A DNA stretch of 64,000 nt from assembly GCF_900103195.1 (NCBI RefSeq), contig NZ_FMWU01000017.1:1-64000 (forward strand). The letters run 5' to 3'. This DNA comes from Methylobacterium sp. UNC378MF (GTDB taxonomy: Bacteria; Pseudomonadota; Alphaproteobacteria; Rhizobiales; Beijerinckiaceae). Made by a program: the position numbers and the translations under genes. Under the pieces are notes generated by a model. That model worked only from the letters and a program-made list of their open reading frames with translations, was not told the origin of the DNA and searched no databases. Shown here in pieces: positions 1-7,421 of the stretch (positions are counted from its first letter, which is position 1; each line of letters starts with the position of its first letter).

Positions 1-532
1 CGTTCAGCACGATCTTGGTGCCGGTGCTGTCGAGGGAGAAGATCGCGCCGGCGCCGAAGGATCCGTTGGAGGTGGTGCTGGCGGAGCTGACGGCGGTGTT
101 CAGGGCAGCGACGGTGGCGGAGAGGCTGCTGGAGGTTGTGGCGGAGACCGAGGTGCCGTTGATTGTGAACAGCACCGTCGTGGAGGTGGTGCTGGCCGTG
201 TTGGCGGCGGTTCCGGTCGTGGAGAGCTGGGTCGAGAGGGCCTGGTTGGCGATCGACTTGGCCTGGTCGACCAGCTTCTGGATCGAGGTGATGCCCTGGT
301 TGGCGGCCTGGATCGACTGGACACCGTTGGAGATGCCGTCGAGCAGGGTGTTCAGGCTCGAGGAGCGGCCGTCGAGCGCCTGCGAGGTGAAGAAGTTGGT
401 CGGGTTGTCGAGGGCGGAGTTGACCGTCTTGCCGGTCGCGAGCCGGTTCTGCGTGGTCGCCATCAGCTGGGCGGTGTCCTGCAGCGAGAGCAGGTTCTGA
501 CGCGTGGCGGACGACAGGGTGATCGAGGACAT
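1..532 (-). CDS. fliC: Flagellin, 5' part (runs off the left edge)
   Basis: Structural subunit of the flagellar filament, exported through the flagellar type III apparatus. The first 177 codons are present, starting at the ATG whose complement lies at 530-532 (MSSITLSSATRQNLLSLQ). The N-terminus has the flagellin D0/D1 pattern: the heptad-like segment RQNLLSLQDTAQLM, then NRLATGKTVNSALDNP, then a helical stretch with SNGVQSIQAANQGI. It then becomes Ser/Thr-rich (about residues 115-160), as expected for the variable central region. The C-terminal D0/D1 domain is outside the window. Two small glycosyltransferase genes lie just upstream on the other strand, so filament glycosylation is conceivable but unproven. 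Confidence 0.9.
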   Translation of the reverse strand, partial: MSSITLSSATRQNLLSLQDTAQLMATTQNRLATGKTVNSALDNPTNFFTSQALDGRSSSLNTLLDGISNGVQSIQAANQGITSIQKLVDQAKSIANQALSTQLSTTGTAANTASTTSTTVLFTINGTSVSATTSSSLSATVAALNTAVSSASTTSNGSFGAGAIFSLDSTGTKIVLN

Positions 533-646
533 GGGTCGTATCTTTCTGATTTGATGCACCCGTTTCTCGGGCACGCCAGTAATCGCGTCTCAAACGTTTC
601 ACAGCGGTTAAATCAATTGTCGACGCTTCGCCCTGTTGGGGTGATC

Positions 647-675
647 GTTAATGAATCAACTCCACAATCCGTCAA
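647..675 (-). promoter_or_regulatory. Candidate sigma-70-like promoter for flagellin
   Basis: Read on the minus strand, TTGACG (complement of 670-675) is followed after 17 bases by ATTAAC (complement of 647-652), about 115 bases before the flagellin ATG. A TTAACCAT motif at 710-717 on the plus strand resembles a CtrA half-site, which would suit a flagellar gene. The match is by eye; a different sigma factor is possible. Confidence 0.35.
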
Positions 676-829
676 GTATTGATAGATTTCGGTCCGAGTT
701 CAAAATTTGTTAACCATCCACCGCGATAAGACGAGGCGCCGGCCAACTCTGTCGCACTTGTCCGAGCGGAGACGATCCGATGCGGTGTGCGAAAGAGGGG
801 ATGGGGCGCACCCTGTACGGAGCTCAGCT

Positions 830-1465
830 GTGATCGCTCAAGCGTCTGGTGATGTTGGCGGCCCGAACCCCTCCACGCCGTCGAAATTTCCCCACGTGGC
901 GATCGCGATCCCGTGCGGGACCATGGTCCATGCGGATTTCGCCGTCAGTCTCGGATCGATGATGCATTCGCTCGGCGAGATGCCGATGTCGATTGTGGTC
1001 GGAAAATCGTCGATCGTTGCCGATGCCCGTAATCTGGGCCTTGAATTCGCCCAGAAACACGGCGCTGAGTATGTCCTGTTCATCGACAGCGACATGACCT
1101 TCCCGAAGGATGCCTTGCTCAAGCTCCTCGTTCGGCAGGTCGACATCATCGGCGCGACCTATTCGCGGCGCACGGCGCCGTTCCACTTCCTCGGCGAGAT
1201 CCTGCCGGAACAGCCGGCTGACGCACCGAAGGGCTTGTTGGAGATGGCACGGATCCCAACAGGCTTCCTGTTGATCAAGTCCACGGTCTTCGAAAGCCTG
1301 AAGCGACCCTATTTCCGGTTCCGTGTCGACGAGGAGGCCGGCGTTAACATCGGCGAGGACTTCGACTTCTGCGATCGCGTCCGTGCTGCGGGTTTCCGGA
1401 TCTGGTGCGATCCCTATCTGAGCAAGGAGCTCGGCCATATCGGCGAGCAATCCTACAAGCTCTGA
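830..1465 (+). CDS. Small GT-A fold glycosyltransferase
   Basis: Probable glycosyltransferase of 211 residues. The motif FIDSDM at about residues 84-89 is a typical DxD nucleotide-sugar/metal site after a beta strand. Near the N-terminus, VAIAIPCGTMVHADFAVSLGS resembles the first Rossmann strand of GT-A enzymes that begin with 'vaIpc..mvh..fa.sl'. IGEDFDFCDRVRAAGFRIW near the C-terminus fits the acceptor/catalytic 'ED.dfc.r....G' region of this group. I chose the GTG at 830 because GGAG at 819-822 sits at proper spacing; an ATG at 707 in frame would add 41 residues of non-conserved sequence. It is followed by a second glycosyltransferase. The substrate is unknown. Confidence 0.8.
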   Translation: MIAQASGDVGGPNPSTPSKFPHVAIAIPCGTMVHADFAVSLGSMMHSLGEMPMSIVVGKSSIVADARNLGLEFAQKHGAEYVLFIDSDMTFPKDALLKLLVRQVDIIGATYSRRTAPFHFLGEILPEQPADAPKGLLEMARIPTGFLLIKSTVFESLKRPYFRFRVDEEAGVNIGEDFDFCDRVRAAGFRIWCDPYLSKELGHIGEQSYKL

Positions 1466-1548
1466 GCGATTACCGGCGAACCGACCGGCCGTCACCTGAC
1501 TGTGCTCCGTGCGCCGGCGTTCCGCGCTCGACACGATGAGGCGTGGGA

Positions 1549-2346
1549 ATGAGAATTGCGATCATCACGCCATCTCGGCTGAAGCTCTCGACCCTGGCCG
1601 GGAAAGCCGGTCAGTACTTCCTGGACCATGCGGTGGAGAGCGCCAACGCCCAGGAACTCGACAGGCCGGTGACGATCCACTTCTTCGTCGGGACCGACCC
1701 CGAGACCGAGATCCCCGCGCACCTCGCGGACCATCCGCAGATCACCTTCGCGCGCGGCGAGCGCAAGGGGCAGATCCCCGCGCTGAACGCCGCGATCCGC
1801 GCCGTCGATGCCAGCTGGGACTACGTCGGCTTCCTCGAGGACGACGATCACTGGCTGCCGCCATATCTCGGCTTCGCGCTGCGGACCCTCGAGAGCTTCG
1901 ATTTCGTCTCCTCGACGCAGCTCGAGGTGGACGAGGCCGGCGAGGTGGTCCGGATCAACGACTTCGCGACGCCGTCGGGCTGGCTGATGCGGCGGACCAC
2001 CTTCGCGCAGGTCGGCGCGATCAGCCCGGCCTCGAAGTGGCACTACGACAACGAGTGGCTCGGCCGCCTCGCCGAGACCGGCCTGCGCCGGGTCCACCTC
2101 GTCGAGGCGACGGCGCCCGGCACCCTACAGGACGCGATCCAGGTCCGCCCCTGGCTCGCCAACATCCTTCAGCTCGGCGGCCCCAACATAAGCCTCGCAC
2201 GCCACGGCTTCGCCCTGCCGCTGGTGTGCCGCCTGGTGCATCCGGGCTCCGGAACCTCGGATGTCGGCCAGGGCGGGACCTCCAAGGCCGAAAGCGAGGC
2301 CGAGTATCAGCGGCTGATCGATCGCTTCGGCCGTATCCCGTGGTAG
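1549..2346 (+). CDS. Family 2-like glycosyltransferase
   Basis: Predicted 265-residue cytoplasmic glycosyltransferase. MRIAIITPSR opens the Rossmann-like nucleotide-binding half, and FLEDDDHW at about residues 95-102 is the DxD-type metal/sugar-nucleotide motif. WLMRRTTFAQVGAIS resembles the post-DxD 'g....r..f..vG.f' region, and YDNEWLGRLAETG the catalytic acidic region. The ATG at 1549 is preferred over an in-frame GTG at 1543 because GAGG at 1538-1541 is correctly spaced. It lies 83 bases after the previous glycosyltransferase on the same strand, so the two may be cotranscribed. With flagellin on the left it could act in flagellin or envelope glycosylation; this is inference only. Confidence 0.8.
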   Translation: MRIAIITPSRLKLSTLAGKAGQYFLDHAVESANAQELDRPVTIHFFVGTDPETEIPAHLADHPQITFARGERKGQIPALNAAIRAVDASWDYVGFLEDDDHWLPPYLGFALRTLESFDFVSSTQLEVDEAGEVVRINDFATPSGWLMRRTTFAQVGAISPASKWHYDNEWLGRLAETGLRRVHLVEATAPGTLQDAIQVRPWLANILQLGGPNISLARHGFALPLVCRLVHPGSGTSDVGQGGTSKAESEAEYQRLIDRFGRIPW

Positions 2347-2378
2347 CGGGGCCGGGCAGCGCACCGGTCTCACGGAGC

Positions 2379-2397
2379 GCGGGCTCCCAGGGCCCGC
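2379..2397. terminator. Bidirectional hairpin between convergent genes
   Basis: GCGGGC (2379-2384) and GCCCGC (2392-2397) form a 6-bp stem with a 7-base loop. It lies between the ends of a plus-strand glycosyltransferase and a minus-strand ATP-grasp gene. There is no clear U-tract. Confidence 0.4.
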
Positions 2398-2398
2398 C

Positions 2399-3610
2399 CT
2401 AGGCGGAACGCCCTTCAGCCCGACGGCGCACGGCCTCCTGGAAGGCGGAGAACACCCGACGCATCTGCGGCACCTTGTAGGGAAACAGATCCACGGGATC
2501 CATATCGTGGACGACCATCCCGGTATCCGCCTCGAAGATCAGCAGTCGGCCGTCCGCACTTTCCGCGCAGTCGATGACCAGATAATCGAGCCCGATCCGC
2601 CGGTGGATTTCGGCGAAGGCGGCACGATGGCGCTGCGCGAACTCGGCGTCGAATGTGTCCATTGCCGCGGCCTCGGCCTGCCGCTTCCCCGCGTCCTCGA
2701 GCATGCCGGCGTTGAGGTAATGGATCATCCAGTGGTCACGAATGGCCAAGTGACACAGGAACGGAACGCCGTCGATCAGGACGACGCGGAGTTTCCGGAA
2801 GAGGCCGTCGGCACCGCGGTAGTCGCAGAATTGCGTGACGTAGAACGCCTCGCCGGTCGCGTGATCGAGGTAACGTTTCAAATCCTCTGCCCGATCGACC
2901 TTCTGAAGGTCGTTTCCCGCATGCGTATCGAGCGGCCGCACGAGGACCGGATAAGTCAGGCCCTCGGGGAGGCGGGACGCCGCCGCGCTCAGAGCAGACC
3001 GGCTCACCCGCACGACATCGGGTGCCAGGACTCCCTCAGCGCCGCGGAGCGCATCCGCGATCCCGTGCCGTGAGGTCTTGAGGACGTGGCGCGGGTGATT
3101 GATGATCGGACAGGTCCACCGGTCGGCGGCCGCCGCGAGGGCTTCCAGGAGCGGTTCGGCGACGGCTGAATGAGCGATGCCCGTGATGATCACATCGTGC
3201 TCGGGAAGATCGCGCGGCACCGCGTCGCCGGGACAGAGATAGAGATAGCTGAGGCCGAAATCGTCGTCGTTCAGCAGGAAATCGAGCGGCGTGTTGGCCA
3301 TGAGATCGCCGGCCGTGACGAGGATGAGGACCCGGACCCGCGCCTGATCCGGATTCGAGCGCAGCGAGAAGAGCCGCTGCCCCTGCAGAACCTCGGTCTG
3401 AAGCGCGAGCCCCTGGTCGAACCGATGCTTCAGCAGCAGGATCGTTGCCATATCCATCGCGGTGCCGGCGTCGACGACGGCATCGTCGCTGCGCGCGAGA
3501 ATTTCGGCGGCCAGCGCGGCCATGTCCGAGCCTTCGAAGGCAGCTCTGATCAGGCGTGCCGGGCCGATCATCGGGTTCGGGTTGTTGGTCCCCGCAGCGT
3601 GCGTGTGCAT
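2399..3610 (-). CDS. ATP-grasp domain protein of unknown substrate
   Basis: A 403-residue protein whose C-terminal half looks like an ATP-grasp ligase. YPVLVRPLDTHAGNDLQKV (about residues 219-237) resembles the ATP-binding beta strand and flexible loop. FRKLRVVLIDGVPFLCHLA matches the central 'R.~vi.g....~~~r' strand. DYLVIDCAESADGRLLIFEAD matches the Mg-binding 'D.i...dg...~~E.N' end, with Asp in place of the usual Asn. The N-terminal about 200 residues are helical and then contain a Rossmann-like part (VRVLILVTAGDLMANTPLDFLL). The start has a good GGAGG site. It converges on two glycosyltransferases. A RimK-like amino acid or peptide ligase acting on a surface structure is possible. I cannot name the product. 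Confidence 0.7.
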   Translation of the reverse strand: MHTHAAGTNNPNPMIGPARLIRAAFEGSDMAALAAEILARSDDAVVDAGTAMDMATILLLKHRFDQGLALQTEVLQGQRLFSLRSNPDQARVRVLILVTAGDLMANTPLDFLLNDDDFGLSYLYLCPGDAVPRDLPEHDVIITGIAHSAVAEPLLEALAAAADRWTCPIINHPRHVLKTSRHGIADALRGAEGVLAPDVVRVSRSALSAAASRLPEGLTYPVLVRPLDTHAGNDLQKVDRAEDLKRYLDHATGEAFYVTQFCDYRGADGLFRKLRVVLIDGVPFLCHLAIRDHWMIHYLNAGMLEDAGKRQAEAAAMDTFDAEFAQRHRAAFAEIHRRIGLDYLVIDCAESADGRLLIFEADTGMVVHDMDPVDLFPYKVPQMRRVFSAFQEAVRRRAEGRSA

Positions 3611-3797
3611 CAGAGCCTCCGAGAGTCGGACCGTCGCAGCGGTGCCGGGACCGGGATCAGGTGGTTGGGATCGTGCTCAGCGGCACGAAGCCTGCACTGT
3701 GACCAGACGGAGGTTTACGAAGCGCTAACCATGATCGACCGCGTGCCGGCCGCAGCACACCTCCTTCGGCGTCGCCGACTCGGAACGCGCTTCGACA

Positions 3798-6116
3798 TCA
3801 GTTGCGCCGCGGCGACGCGGCAGCGCGACGGAGGGCCTCTGCCAGCGCCCCGCTCGGCGCGGATTCCGCGCTCGGGCTCGGTCGGTTTCGAGGCGCCTCT
3901 GCCTTCGGCTCGGCGGCACGTCGCGGTGGCTGAGCCGGTTCGATCGGGTCGTCGAGCCGCAGCGACAGCGCGATGCGCTTGCGTGGAACATCGACGTTGA
4001 GCACCAGAACCCGGACGACTTCCCCGAGTCGGACGACCTCCGCGGGCGACCCGATCCGCCGGCGCGCCATGGCCGAGATGTGGACGAGCCCGTCCTGGTG
4101 GACGCCGATATCCACGAAGGCACCGAACGCGGCCACGTTGGTGACCACGCCTTCCAGCAGCATACCCGGCTTGAGATCACCGATCGTCTCGACGCCGTCG
4201 TCGAACCGCGCCGTCTTGAAGGCCGGCCGCGGATCGCGTCCCGGCTTCTCGAGCTCGGCGATGATGTCGCGGACGGTCGGCACGCCGAAGCGCGCGTCGA
4301 CGAAGGTCTCGGGCGCGAGGCGGCCGAGGATGGCGGTATTGCCCAGCAGGACGTGAATGTCGCTCCGGGTTTCCCGGAGGATGCGGCGGACCACCGGATA
4401 GGCTTCCGGGTGGACGCCCGAACCGTCCAGCGGGTCGTCGCCACCCTGGATGCGCAGGAAGCCGGCAGCCAGCTCGAAGGTCTTCGGCCCGAGACCCGGA
4501 ACGTCCTTGAGCGCCGAGCGCGTCCGGAATGGCCCCTGGGCGTCGCGATGCGCAACGATCCGGGTTGCCATTGCGGCGCCGAGACCGGAGACCTGCGCCA
4601 GAAGGGCAGGGGAGGCCGTGTTGACGTCCACCCCGACCGCATTCACGGCATCCTCCACGACCGCGGAGAGCGAGCGCGACAGCTTCGCTTCGCTGACATC
4701 GTGCTGGTACTGGCCGACGCCGATCGACTTGGGGTCGATCTTGACCAGCTCAGCCAGGGGATCCTGGAGGCGCCGGGCGATCGACGCGGCGCCGCGATGG
4801 GACACATCGAGATCGGGAAGCTCCCGGGCCGCGATCTCCGAGGCCGAGTAGACGGAGGCGCCGGCCTCGGAGACCATGACCTTCGCGATCGGAAGATCCG
4901 GGTTTGCCGCGATGATCTCGGCCGCAAGGCGTTCGGTCTCGCGGGACGCCGTCCCGTTGCCGATGGCCAGAAGCTCCACGCCGTGGAGGCGGCACAGGCG
5001 CCCCAGCGCCGCGACCGCCTCACGCCAGCGGCGCTGAGGCTCGTGCGGATAGGTCGTCTCCACCGCGAGGACTCGCCCGGTGCGGTCCACCACCGCGACC
5101 TTCACGCCGTTCCGATAGCCCGGGTCGAGGCCCATCGTGGTCCGCCCGCCCGCCGGGGCAGCCAGGAGCAGGTCCTTCAGGTTTCCGGCGAAGACCGTCA
5201 CGGCCTCGTCCTCGGCCCGCTCGAACAAACGGCCGCGCAGATCCTGCTTGATCCCGGTTCGGATCTTCGTCCGCCACGCCGCGCGCACGGTTTCAAGAAG
5301 CCAGGAATCGCCGGGGCGTCCGCGCGACGCGATGTCGAAGCGGCGGCAGATCGCGGTTTCAAACGGCCCCGGGATGCCGGGCGGCGAATCCTCACCCTCC
5401 GCGGTGAAGCCGACGTCGAGTACCTCTTCCCGTTCGCCGCGGAAGATCGCCAGGATGCGGTGCGAGGGCATCCGTTCCAGCCGCTCGCTCCAGGCGAAGT
5501 AATCGGAAAACTTCGCCCCCTCATTGGCTTTGCCCTTGCGCAGCTGGGAGACGAGCTGACCGGTCCGCCAGTAATCCGCCCGCAGGCGCCCGACGAGGTC
5601 GGCGTCCTCGGCGAAGCGCTCGATCAGGATGGCGCGGGCCCCGTCCAGCGCGGCGTCCGCGTCCGGAACGCCGCGCGCATCCGAAACGTAAGTGGCCGCG
5701 ACGGCCTCGGGCGCCCGGTCGGGTCGGCTGAGCAGGGCCTGGGCCAAGGGTTCGAGGCCGGCATCGCGCGCGGATTGCGCCTTCGAACGCCGCTTGGGGC
5801 GGAACGGCAGGTACAGGTCTTCAAGGCGCGCCTTCGTATCGGCAGCGTCGAGGGCCGCCGCGAGGGGCGGGGACATCTTGCCCTGGGCCGTGATGCTCGC
5901 GACGATCGCGGCGCGCCTCTCGTTCAGGTCACGCAGATAGGACAGCCGCTCCTCGAGCTTTCGCAGTTGCGTGTCGTCGAGGCCGCCCGTGTTCTCCTTC
6001 CGATAGCGCGCGATGAAGGGCACGGTCGCGCCGCCGTCGAGGAGCGCGACGGCAGCGGCGACCTGCGCCTGCCCGACACCGAGTTCTTCGGCGATCAGCG
6101 CGTTCACGGCTTTCAT
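3798..6116 (-). CDS. tex: Tex-family transcription accessory protein
   Basis: Nucleic-acid-binding protein of 772 residues, the usual Tex length. It has the N-terminal Tex helical region (VPFIARYRKENTGGLDDTQLRKLEERL), a YqgF/RNase H-like domain at about 325-450 (MGLDPGYRNGVKVAVVD), tandem helix-hairpin-helix motifs at about 505-565 (VSGLGAAMATRIVAHRD, VPGLGPKTFELAAGFLRI) and an S1 RNA-binding domain at about 648-718 (GVVTNVAAFGAFVDIGVHQDGLVHIS). The tail is Pro/Ala/Glu-rich and low in complexity. Family members bind RNA and affect transcription and virulence gene expression. The start is supported by GGAG five bases upstream. It appears to be transcribed alone. Confidence 0.95.
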   Translation of the reverse strand: MKAVNALIAEELGVGQAQVAAAVALLDGGATVPFIARYRKENTGGLDDTQLRKLEERLSYLRDLNERRAAIVASITAQGKMSPPLAAALDAADTKARLEDLYLPFRPKRRSKAQSARDAGLEPLAQALLSRPDRAPEAVAATYVSDARGVPDADAALDGARAILIERFAEDADLVGRLRADYWRTGQLVSQLRKGKANEGAKFSDYFAWSERLERMPSHRILAIFRGEREEVLDVGFTAEGEDSPPGIPGPFETAICRRFDIASRGRPGDSWLLETVRAAWRTKIRTGIKQDLRGRLFERAEDEAVTVFAGNLKDLLLAAPAGGRTTMGLDPGYRNGVKVAVVDRTGRVLAVETTYPHEPQRRWREAVAALGRLCRLHGVELLAIGNGTASRETERLAAEIIAANPDLPIAKVMVSEAGASVYSASEIAARELPDLDVSHRGAASIARRLQDPLAELVKIDPKSIGVGQYQHDVSEAKLSRSLSAVVEDAVNAVGVDVNTASPALLAQVSGLGAAMATRIVAHRDAQGPFRTRSALKDVPGLGPKTFELAAGFLRIQGGDDPLDGSGVHPEAYPVVRRILRETRSDIHVLLGNTAILGRLAPETFVDARFGVPTVRDIIAELEKPGRDPRPAFKTARFDDGVETIGDLKPGMLLEGVVTNVAAFGAFVDIGVHQDGLVHISAMARRRIGSPAEVVRLGEVVRVLVLNVDVPRKRIALSLRLDDPIEPAQPPRRAAEPKAEAPRNRPSPSAESAPSGALAEALRRAAASPRRN

Positions 6117-6191
6117 GGATTCTCCGGTCAGGACGCAGCGAGGGACGGTCTGCCTGCGTGAAACGCCAAGCCGCCGGAAACATGGCGCTGG

Positions 6192-6428
6192 TCAGGTGTG
6201 CTCCCGCGTCGCTGCCTCCACCTTGACGGTCCGGGCGCAGTCCAGGATGCGATGGCGGGCTCGCGCATCCTTGATCGAGAACCACAGATTGAGCAGTTCT
6301 TCGGTCATAACGACCTCTTTGTGCCGAGCCGCATCGAAAAACACGTCAACCGTACATCCGAGGGTCTCGGCCAGATCGCCGAGGATCCGGCGCGACCGCT
6401 CGGCCGGGAGTCTGCTGTGGTTCGCCAT
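6192..6428 (-). CDS. Small conserved-looking hypothetical protein
   Basis: A 78-residue protein starting MANHSRLPAERSRRILGDL. The segment RRILGDLAETLGCTVDVFF looks like the end of an XRE-type helix-turn-helix domain (L..lA..L.~~vd.ff), followed by a helical tail containing LLNLWFSIKDARARHRIL. It may be a truncated Cro/C1-like regulator or a standalone helical protein. No strong ribosome binding site is seen before this ATG. An in-frame extension to 6521 is possible but looks less protein-like. Confidence 0.55.
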   Translation of the reverse strand: MANHSRLPAERSRRILGDLAETLGCTVDVFFDAARHKEVVMTEELLNLWFSIKDARARHRILDCARTVKVEAATREHT

Positions 6429-6705
6429 CACGTCGACCCGCTTCGCAGCACCGACAGGTGCTGCCGCCAGTAAGCTCCGAGCCCCCGTGTGCAACAATCG
6501 GGAAGATGAGGATCCAGTCAATCCGGTCCCCTGCGCGTTCCGCTCTTCAGATACGGCGCTACGGATTGCGGCGTCGACTCGCCAGAGCCGGCATGATTTC
6601 TGGGGACAATCCCCGGCATCCAGCTTTTCTTAGCACCGCTATAGCCGGCTGGTCTGCGCATCCTTGAACAACGGATAGTCAGGACAACGCAATTTCAACA
6701 ATCCT

Positions 6706-6763
6706 CCGGCTTGCAGTCTACGAAAGTAGACGTCTTCGCTGGAAGACGCGTATCCCTTGCCGG
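6706..6763. other. Candidate structured RNA/DNA element (three-way junction)
   Basis: In the 420-bp spacer between divergent small genes (6429-6848), CCGGC at 6706-6710 can pair with GCCGG at 6759-6763. This encloses two directly abutting perfect tetraloop hairpins: GTCTAC-GAAA-GTAGAC (6716-6731) and GTCTTC-GCTG-GAAGAC (6732-6747). GAAA is a stable GNRA loop when read on the plus strand. A further hairpin, ATGCGA...TCGCAT with an inner GCG/CGC stem, lies at 6806-6827 just before the ribosome binding site of the gene at 6849. Together they suggest a structured 5' leader or small RNA. No known family was recognised. Confidence 0.35.
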
Positions 6764-6848
6764 CCTTGACGATGTTCGTGCCCGTCATCGGGATGTCACC
6801 CGCTGATGCGAGCGTTTCGCTTCGCATGTCCCGGAAAGGCAGGCGCCC

Positions 6849-7049
6849 GTGCAATTCGAGATCCGCGAGCGCAGCCGGTCGCTCTGGTCCTGGGTCCTCG
6901 TCAACGAGACCGACGAGCCGGTCCTCGAGTCGCGGCGCAGCTTCCCGTCCCGGGCCCAGGCGACGGCGGCCGCCTTGGCCTTTTCCCAGCTCGTCGCCAG
7001 GGCGGGTCGCAGCCTGGCCGGTGGCCCCCGTCAGGTCGGGTTCCTGTAA
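6849..7049 (+). CDS. Small hypothetical protein, YegP/DUF1508-like look
   Basis: A 66-residue protein, MQFEIRERSRSLWSWVLVN..., with a GTG start and GGAAAGGCAGG just upstream. The pattern 'FeIre....WsW.L.n...~v..S...f.sr..a.~aa..f~' resembles one DUF1508 (YegP) repeat, a small beta-hairpin-plus-helix fold of unknown role. The leader upstream is rich in perfect hairpins. No neighbour is clearly cotranscribed. Confidence 0.55.
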   Translation: MQFEIRERSRSLWSWVLVNETDEPVLESRRSFPSRAQATAAALAFSQLVARAGRSLAGGPRQVGFL

Positions 7050-7071
7050 GGAGACGGATAGCCGGTTCGCC

Positions 7072-7239
7072 TCAGGTCGTCCGGGTCCGGTGGCGGAAAA
7101 GACCGATCACGCTCGTGCAGGCGATCACGCAACCCACGCCCATCGCGCCGAGGCAGCTGATGGTGCGGATCGGCTCGCCGCGCGCCAGAACGATGGCGAC
7201 AGCGAGCGGCAGGAGCAGGAACACGAACAGCAGGGTCAT
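7072..7239 (-). CDS. Small two-helix membrane protein
   Basis: A 55-residue hydrophobic protein starting MTLLFVFLLLPLAVAIVLARG. A first membrane segment covers about residues 2-19 and a second about 27-44 (TISCLGAMGVGCVIACTSVIGLF), followed by a basic tail (RHRTRT). This is consistent with a small inner-membrane protein. The start is the internal ATG at 7237-7239 rather than the longer frame to 7290. There is no good ribosome binding site, so confidence is moderate. Confidence 0.45.
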   Translation of the reverse strand: MTLLFVFLLLPLAVAIVLARGEPIRTISCLGAMGVGCVIACTSVIGLFRHRTRTT

Positions 7240-7354
7240 GACCGGATCCGAAGGACAATGGGCGAGCCTAGGATCCGAATGGTTAATCACTTCTCACCCG
7301 TGCCGATCGCTCGAGCCCGGGACAAGCCTATCGGGCCGCCGTGAACGGACCTGA

Positions 7355-7370
7355 AAACGACGCGTCGTTC
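7355..7370 (-). terminator. Possible terminator after opgH
   Basis: The 14-base palindrome AACGACGCGTCGTT (7356-7369), read on the minus strand, is followed by TTC, giving a short U-tract. It lies about 50 bases past the opgH stop. Confidence 0.35.
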
Positions 7371-7421
7371 TTGCGGGCCGAGCGAAGACGCGCCGTCACT
7401 CCGAGGGCGATCGAAACCCGA

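Noticed and set aside
4080-6161. 693-codon open frame opposite tex
   Set aside because: Mirror frame of a real gene in GC-rich DNA; composition is Arg/Gly/Leu-biased and matches no family.
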